Of a stretch of 64,000 bases of DNA, positions 59,899 through 64,000 are shown in pieces (the stretch's first letter is position 1; the number at the start of each line of letters is the position of its first letter). The stretch spans positions 12,423-76,422 of the forward strand of contig JAZOBE010000048.1 of assembly GCA_045595785.1 (NCBI GenBank), written 5' to 3'. Source of the stretch: SFLA01 sp045595785 (GTDB lineage Bacteria; Bacillota; Clostridia; Oscillospirales; CAG-382). The position numbers and the translations under genes were made by a program. The notes under the pieces were generated by a model. The model was not told where the DNA came from and ran no database searches. It saw only the letters and a program-made list of their open reading frames with translations.

Positions 59899-61353
59899 AT
59901 GCTTAAAAGAATAACTGTTTGTATTCTTGCGCTTCTTTGCGTGCTTACCCTTGTCACAGGGGTTTACGCTGAGGAGGAGCAGGAGGTAACCATATACGGC
60001 GGTTCGAAAGCGGCGGTGTATAACCCGCAAACGGGCACCTTCGTTTACGACAAAGACGGTACAGACCGTACCGAGTCCGCCACCAGCACGAAAATGACAG
60101 CGCTCATACTTGTTTTTGATGAGTTCGCCACTTCCCTTGATACCGAGGTGACTATTGAAAGCAAGCATCTCAAGAATATCGGCGCCGCCGTTAACCCTGC
60201 AACCCCCATGATCGGGCTTAAAGCGGGGGGAAGCTTTAAGGTAGAGGAGCTGATGAAAGCAGCTTGTGTCAGCTGGGCAAACGACGCCGTTAATCCGCTT
60301 ATCTACGCTTACTGTGACAAAACGGGAATTGAATACTCGGAATTTGCCGATAAAATGAACGAATTTGTTGAGAGCATCGGCTGTACTGAGACAAAATACA
60401 AGGACCCGTTGGGCAGGACAGATCTGGGCAACCGCACCTGCGCCAAGGACGTGGCACTTATCTGTGCGGAGTTTTATAACAGATACGATCTGTTCGCCGC
60501 ATCAAGTGCAGGCTATTACGTTTTGCAGGGAAGCACCATACATACCAGAAACTATCTGTTATCCGAGCGTATTATGCCGGGCAACTACCTTGCAGGCGCA
60601 AGAGGGTTCTTTGCAGGGCAGGCATATTCCACCGGCGGCTACTGCGTAGCCACCGCCGTTGAGAACGGTCCTCTTACATATATAGTAGTGGTGCTTGACG
60701 GATGTATGTACCTTTACGATGAGGAGGGCGTGCGGTATTTCGATGAGGGCAAAAACCCGTATACAGACGTAAAAACCCTGGTAAACTGGGCAAAAACCAA
60801 CTTTGTACACACCACCGTATGCAAAGCGGGCGAGGCTGTTGACGAAATATTGCTTGAGCAGGGCAAGGAACGTGACCATATAGTAGTCCGAGCCGACAAA
60901 AAGATTGAGACAATCACCGCCGCGGGAGACACCTTAAGCGGTCTGAAAATAAACATTACCTATGACACACAGCGTGTCTACACCGTAACGGGAGAGGACG
61001 GCAAGGAGCATTACGCCGTAAAAGCGCCCGTAACGAAAGGAGAAGTATTGGGAATGGCTGAATACGTACTTAACGGCACAGTTATCGGGGTAACTCCCCT
61101 TTCTGCAGCAGACAGCATTGATACAGATACCGTTATAAAATTCTTTGACACCGTGGAAAGCATCCTTTTCAGCGAAACCGCAAAGACGGTGCTTACCGTG
61201 GTTCTCGTGCTGGCAGGCCTTTACGTGCTGTACTGTCTTGCGGCGTTTATCGTCCGAATAGTTAAAAAAGTAAAGAAGGACGCAGCTGATACCAAAAAGG
61301 AAAAACGCCTTAAGGAATTAAAAGAAAGAAAGAATTCCGCAAACAAGGAGTAA
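59899..61353 (+). CDS. S11-family D-alanyl-D-alanine carboxypeptidase-like protein with degraded catalytic motifs
   Basis: 484 residues: signal peptide (1-24, ending VYA), a peptidase S11-like domain (about 30-280), a beta-rich C-terminal domain and a membrane helix near 433-458 with a basic tail. The fold is recognisable, but the three active-site motifs differ from consensus: the SxTK motif reads Thr62-Ser-Thr-Lys65 (nucleophile position is Thr), the SxN motif region reads Ser125-Trp-Ala-Asn128 with one residue too many, and KTG reads Phe238-Ala-Gly240. This looks like a pseudoenzyme retained for binding or scaffolding peptidoglycan. The start at 59899 is set by the signal peptide. Confidence 0.83.
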   Translation: MLKRITVCILALLCVLTLVTGVYAEEEQEVTIYGGSKAAVYNPQTGTFVYDKDGTDRTESATSTKMTALILVFDEFATSLDTEVTIESKHLKNIGAAVNPATPMIGLKAGGSFKVEELMKAACVSWANDAVNPLIYAYCDKTGIEYSEFADKMNEFVESIGCTETKYKDPLGRTDLGNRTCAKDVALICAEFYNRYDLFAASSAGYYVLQGSTIHTRNYLLSERIMPGNYLAGARGFFAGQAYSTGGYCVATAVENGPLTYIVVVLDGCMYLYDEEGVRYFDEGKNPYTDVKTLVNWAKTNFVHTTVCKAGEAVDEILLEQGKERDHIVVRADKKIETITAAGDTLSGLKINITYDTQRVYTVTGEDGKEHYAVKAPVTKGEVLGMAEYVLNGTVIGVTPLSAADSIDTDTVIKFFDTVESILFSETAKTVLTVVLVLAGLYVLYCLAAFIVRIVKKVKKDAADTKKEKRLKELKERKNSANKE

Positions 61354-61397
61354 ATGTTAATAATTTGTGAACAATTTATTAATTTTTTATTTACCCC

Positions 61398-61426
61398 TTG
61401 CATAATATTTACAGTTGTGTTATAGT
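61398..61426 (+). promoter_or_regulatory. Promoter of secG
   Basis: TTGCAT (61398-61403), 17-base spacer, TATAGT (61421-61426). Confidence 0.68.
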
Positions 61427-61522
61427 ATCAAAGTGCCCGTCCGCGCGGACTGCGTGGCGGCAAGAATAATAAAAACAGAAATAATAAACCGTATCTTCAC
61501 GGTTTTTCGGAGGAAAAGATAA

Positions 61523-61906
61523 ATGGATAACGCACTTATATGGACTCTTGGTATTCTTACCGTAATCGCAGCAATCGCAGTAATCGTTCTTGTTGCTCTT
61601 CAGAACAGCAAGAAGGGTATGTCCGGCGTAATCACCGGCGGCAACGGCGGCTCTTATTATGACCGCAATAAGTCCTCTTCCAAGGAAGCAGTACTTAACA
61701 AAATAACTATCGCAGCTTGCGTAGTGTTCGCACTTCTCGTTCTTTCTCTGTTCATCGCTCAGTATGAGCCTGATGATGAGTCTTCCGCAAAGCCCAACAA
61801 CACCTCCAAGGACGTTTCCGAGGTTTCCGAGGTTTCTGAGGTTTCCGCTGAAGAATCTGATGAGATTTCCGAAGTAATTGAGACTTCCGCTAACGAGTCC
61901 AAGTAA
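61523..61906 (+). CDS. secG: Preprotein translocase subunit SecG with acidic C-terminal extension
   Basis: 127 residues against about 75 in most bacteria. Two membrane helices (about 5-27 and 55-77) flank the conserved LQNSKKGMSG-VITGG segment that identifies SecG. After the second helix comes an unusual tail of about 45 residues, rich in Ser, Glu and Val with repeated VSE triplets, similar in composition to the tethers of lipoproteins in this window. With SecG topology the tail should face outside. Good GGAGGAAA ribosome site. Confidence 0.9.
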   Translation: MDNALIWTLGILTVIAAIAVIVLVALQNSKKGMSGVITGGNGGSYYDRNKSSSKEAVLNKITIAACVVFALLVLSLFIAQYEPDDESSAKPNNTSKDVSEVSEVSEVSAEESDEISEVIETSANESK

Positions 61907-61921
61907 AAAACAACAAAAATT

Positions 61922-61962
61922 ATGAGCAGTTCCGTACAAACGGTAAACTGCTCATTTTTGTT
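61922..61962 (+). terminator. Terminator of secG
   Basis: Stem ATGAGCAGTT/AACTGCTCAT (61922-61931 with 61946-61955) followed by TTTTTG. Confidence 0.87.
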
Positions 61963-61975
61963 TACTATTTATATA

Positions 61976-62004
61976 TTGACTGTTTAATAAATTATAGGTA
62001 TAAT
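61976..62004 (+). promoter_or_regulatory. Promoter of the solute-binding lipoprotein gene
   Basis: TTGACT (61976-61981), 17-base spacer, TATAAT (61999-62004). Both parS sites lie between this promoter and the start codon. Confidence 0.78.
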
Positions 62005-62028
62005 ATTTTTAGAAACTACCTAAAAGGT

Positions 62029-62044
62029 TGTTTCACGTGAAACA
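62029..62044. other. parS: parS site 1 (ParB/Spo0J binding)
   Basis: Perfect 16-bp palindrome TGTTTCACGTGAAACA, fitting the parS consensus TGTTNCACGTGAAACA. Confidence 0.9.
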
Positions 62045-62079
62045 CTTTGCTAAAAATGTCGTTAGGCTTTGTAGAGTTT

Positions 62080-62095
62080 TGTTTCACGTGAAACA
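62080..62095. other. parS: parS site 2 (ParB/Spo0J binding)
   Basis: Identical 16-bp palindrome 51 bases from the first copy. Confidence 0.9.
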
Positions 62096-62109
62096 TTATT
62101 GGAGATACT

Positions 62110-63504
62110 ATGAAAAGGTTTATTACAATATTATTATGTGCGCTTCTTCTGGTTTCCTGCGGCACAGACGGTGACGTTAGCACCGAAATATCCGAGGAAG
62201 TGTCCGAAGAAGTGTCCGAGGAGCTTATCTTGCCCGAGGATCCCCTTTCCGTTTTGCCGGATGCCGATTTTGGCGGTGACGAAACGGTTATATGGACTAC
62301 GGACTTGTACCATATACTTCCGGACAACGCGTACGACAGCTCACTGAAGAAAATAATGCAGGAGCGCATAGACGCTATTGAAAACAAGTTCAATACCCAG
62401 ATAGTAATTGAGCAAAAGACCTCGTCGGAGATAACCGAGGCGGTAAAAAGCGGTGAAAACTGCCCGGATCTGGTTATAATGCCCGCAAAACAGTCGTCGC
62501 TTAACTCGGTGAACGGGTATTACGCAAATATGTGGTCGCTTCCCTATTTTTCTACCGCCGCAAAAACTCTTGGCGGTGCGCCCGAAAAGCAGACTATAAA
62601 CAATTCCTTGTATATGTTTACCGCCCCCTTCCTTTACGCACAGCAAAACGCCCTTGTGGTTTACGCCAACCGCGACCTTATTAAGGAAGCGGGACTGCGC
62701 AACCCCTCCTTTGCCGTGGCTGACGGAAGCTGGAATATGGATAAGCTGCAGGAATATATCAGTCTTACCTCCACCGTGGCAGGAAAGCCCTCTGCAGACG
62801 TGGAAAAGGATATTTTCGGCTTTTGCTCGGTAGGCTTGGATACCGATAGTCTTATAAACGTGCTGTGGAACGGAAGCGGAATTGATTATTTCGGCGAGAC
62901 TATGGGCAAGCCCCTTAAGGCGGAATTCGATTATTACGCAGGAAAAGAATCCACCGAAGCAGTAAAGCTACTGTTTAACAGCGGAACGCGGTTTACCGCA
63001 ACCGCCCAGATTGAGCCCGAAGCCTTGTTCAGAAACGGAAAAAGCGTGTTCTGCGTAACCTATTTCAACCAATTTTTAGGTGAAAACCTTATTACCGAGT
63101 TTGATTGGGAGATTTTGCCCCTGCCAATGACCACAACGGGACAGGACGGCTATTCCTCCACTATTACCGAGGCGATGTGTATATCCGTGCCTGCCGCCAA
63201 GGAGGATAGCCACCGTGCAGGACTTGTTCTGTCCGCCTGGATACTTGCTTCCCACGAGATAGAGGAAACCCTACTTCAGTACTATATTTCCTATTATTCT
63301 ACCGATAACGCCAACACTTATATGATGGCGACGGTTTTCGACACCGTCCATTATACCCTTACCGAGCTTTACTCCTCGGTATACGATATCAACAACGTAG
63401 GCCGCAAGCTTATCGCCACCTCGGTGACCGATAATATCACGCTGGAGACCTATATCCGCTGGCAGGATGCGCAAATGGAGATAACCGCCGAAAAATTCAA
63501 ATAA
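62110..63504 (+). CDS. Extracellular solute-binding lipoprotein (ABC sugar-type)
   Basis: 464 residues. Lipobox LLVS-Cys17, a tether with repeated SEEVSEE motifs (about 24-40), then a bilobal solute-binding fold of the extracellular solute-binding family 1 type (FNTQIVIEQK, NGYYANMWSLPYF, GSWNMDKLQEYI). No permease or ATPase genes follow, so it is an orphan binding protein. The transcript leader contains both parS sites, so ParB spreading could influence its expression. Confidence 0.82.
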   Translation: MKRFITILLCALLLVSCGTDGDVSTEISEEVSEEVSEELILPEDPLSVLPDADFGGDETVIWTTDLYHILPDNAYDSSLKKIMQERIDAIENKFNTQIVIEQKTSSEITEAVKSGENCPDLVIMPAKQSSLNSVNGYYANMWSLPYFSTAAKTLGGAPEKQTINNSLYMFTAPFLYAQQNALVVYANRDLIKEAGLRNPSFAVADGSWNMDKLQEYISLTSTVAGKPSADVEKDIFGFCSVGLDTDSLINVLWNGSGIDYFGETMGKPLKAEFDYYAGKESTEAVKLLFNSGTRFTATAQIEPEALFRNGKSVFCVTYFNQFLGENLITEFDWEILPLPMTTTGQDGYSSTITEAMCISVPAAKEDSHRAGLVLSAWILASHEIEETLLQYYISYYSTDNANTYMMATVFDTVHYTLTELYSSVYDINNVGRKLIATSVTDNITLETYIRWQDAQMEITAEKFK

Positions 63505-63507
63505 TAC

Positions 63508-63536
63508 TTGCATTTATCGGTAATATATGGTAAGAT
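63508..63536 (+). promoter_or_regulatory. Promoter of pgk
   Basis: TTGCAT (63508-63513), 17-base spacer, TAAGAT (63531-63536). Confidence 0.6.
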
Positions 63537-63574
63537 TATAAATTGAAAAGAAATAAATTTATGAGGTGAAAAAT

Positions 63575-64000
63575 ATGACCAACGTAAATAAGAAATCCGT
63601 AGAGGACATCAGCGTTCAGGGCAAAAAGGTTCTGGTTCGTTGCGATTTCAACGTACCCCTGAACGACGAAAAGAAAATCACTGATGAGAACAGACTCATC
63701 GGCGCTCTGCCCACAATCAAATATCTGGTTGCTCAGGGTGCTAAGGTTATCCTTTGCTCACACCTTGGCAGACCTAAGGGCGAGTTCAATGAGAAATACA
63801 GCTTAAAACCCGTTGCTGCAAGACTTTCTGAGCTTCTCGGTCAGGAAGTTAAGATGGCAGAGGACGTTATCGGCGAGAGTGCTGCTAAGTGCGTTGCTGA
63901 ACTCAAAGACGGCGAGATTGTATTGCTCGAAAACGTTCGTTATCACAAAGAGGAAGAGAAGAACGATCCCGAGTTCTCCAAGAAGCTGGCTGATTTTGCT
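63575..64000 (+). CDS. pgk: Phosphoglycerate kinase, N-terminal part
   Basis: The first 142 residues are in the window; the gene continues past the right edge. The N-terminus reads GKKVLVRCDFNVPLND, the diagnostic substrate-binding block, followed by SHLGRPKGE and LLENVRYHKEEE. It transfers phosphate from 1,3-bisphosphoglycerate to ADP in glycolysis. An AGGTGA ribosome site lies 7 bases before the ATG. No gapA is seen upstream, so the usual gapA-pgk pairing is absent here. Confidence 0.96.
   Translation, partial: MTNVNKKSVEDISVQGKKVLVRCDFNVPLNDEKKITDENRLIGALPTIKYLVAQGAKVILCSHLGRPKGEFNEKYSLKPVAARLSELLGQEVKMAEDVIGESAAKCVAELKDGEIVLLENVRYHKEEEKNDPEFSKKLADFA

Overview
The window reads as a chromosomal segment of an anaerobic, Gram-positive-type member of the Bacillota (class Clostridia, probably an uncultured gut lineage). 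The evidence is a dimeric-type glycyl-tRNA synthetase, acetate kinase, PyrR, ArgR, TmcAL, ThiT behind a TPP riboswitch, MoxR/DUF58/transglutaminase genes, many lipoproteins with Ser/Glu/Val-rich tethers, and sigma-A type promoters (TTGACA-17-TATAAT). Nothing here gives a species name. Coding density is high, genes lie in strand-coherent operons, and there is no insertion sequence, CRISPR array or rRNA.

Layout: 1-2741 (minus) is a three-gene flavoprotein set (DUF1667, FAD oxidoreductase, GlpA-like oxidoreductase). 2849-5646 (minus) holds two tandem paralogous surface proteins. 5822-13262 (plus) has glycerate kinase, a zinc-ribbon membrane protein, MoxR, DUF58, transglutaminase and a second zinc-ribbon protein. 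13283-16034 (minus) has a YwaF-like protein, a lipid kinase and TmcAL, divergent from ackA and a UPF0126 protein (plus). A palindrome array (17.95-18.24 kb), thiT and its riboswitch follow. 19082-29897 (minus) is one long run: minD-like, a methylglyoxal synthase-like protein, hisS, aspS, then a Gld-type ABC system with a DUF4340 protein and a lipoprotein. 30159-35837 (plus) has pyrR, a discoidin-domain lipoprotein, a GT2-GtrA protein, a phosphodiester glycosidase-like protein and an unknown membrane protein.

36175-42900 (minus) is the most notable region. A promoter is followed by about 640 nt of structured non-coding sequence, then a DUF21-like membrane protein, dxs, tlyA, nadK, argR and recN. 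This is the known gene neighbourhood of OLE RNA (Ornate, Large, Extremophilic) and its membrane partner OapA, and I read it as an OLE ribonucleoprotein locus. 43290-50468 holds a sugar nucleotidyltransferase, a P-loop ATPase, small membrane proteins, a third surface protein with the same anchor, an AI-2E-type permease, tRNA-Glu(CUC) and a short homoserine dehydrogenase. 50749-55876 (plus) has two zinc-ribbon ABC exporters flanking a DUF1854 protein. Then come glyQS, a three-gene phage-like group (58.09-59.73 kb, minus), a D,D-carboxypeptidase-like protein with degraded active-site motifs, secG with an unusual acidic tail, two perfect parS sites, a solute-binding lipoprotein, and the start of pgk.

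Several families of short palindromic repeats occupy the gene ends. The most striking has the frame CCCC-[variable A/T stem]-GGGGACCCCG. Its arms covary, it usually lies in sense orientation in 3' UTRs between stop codon and terminator, and at two loci the repeat-associated sequence appears to supply the stop codon.
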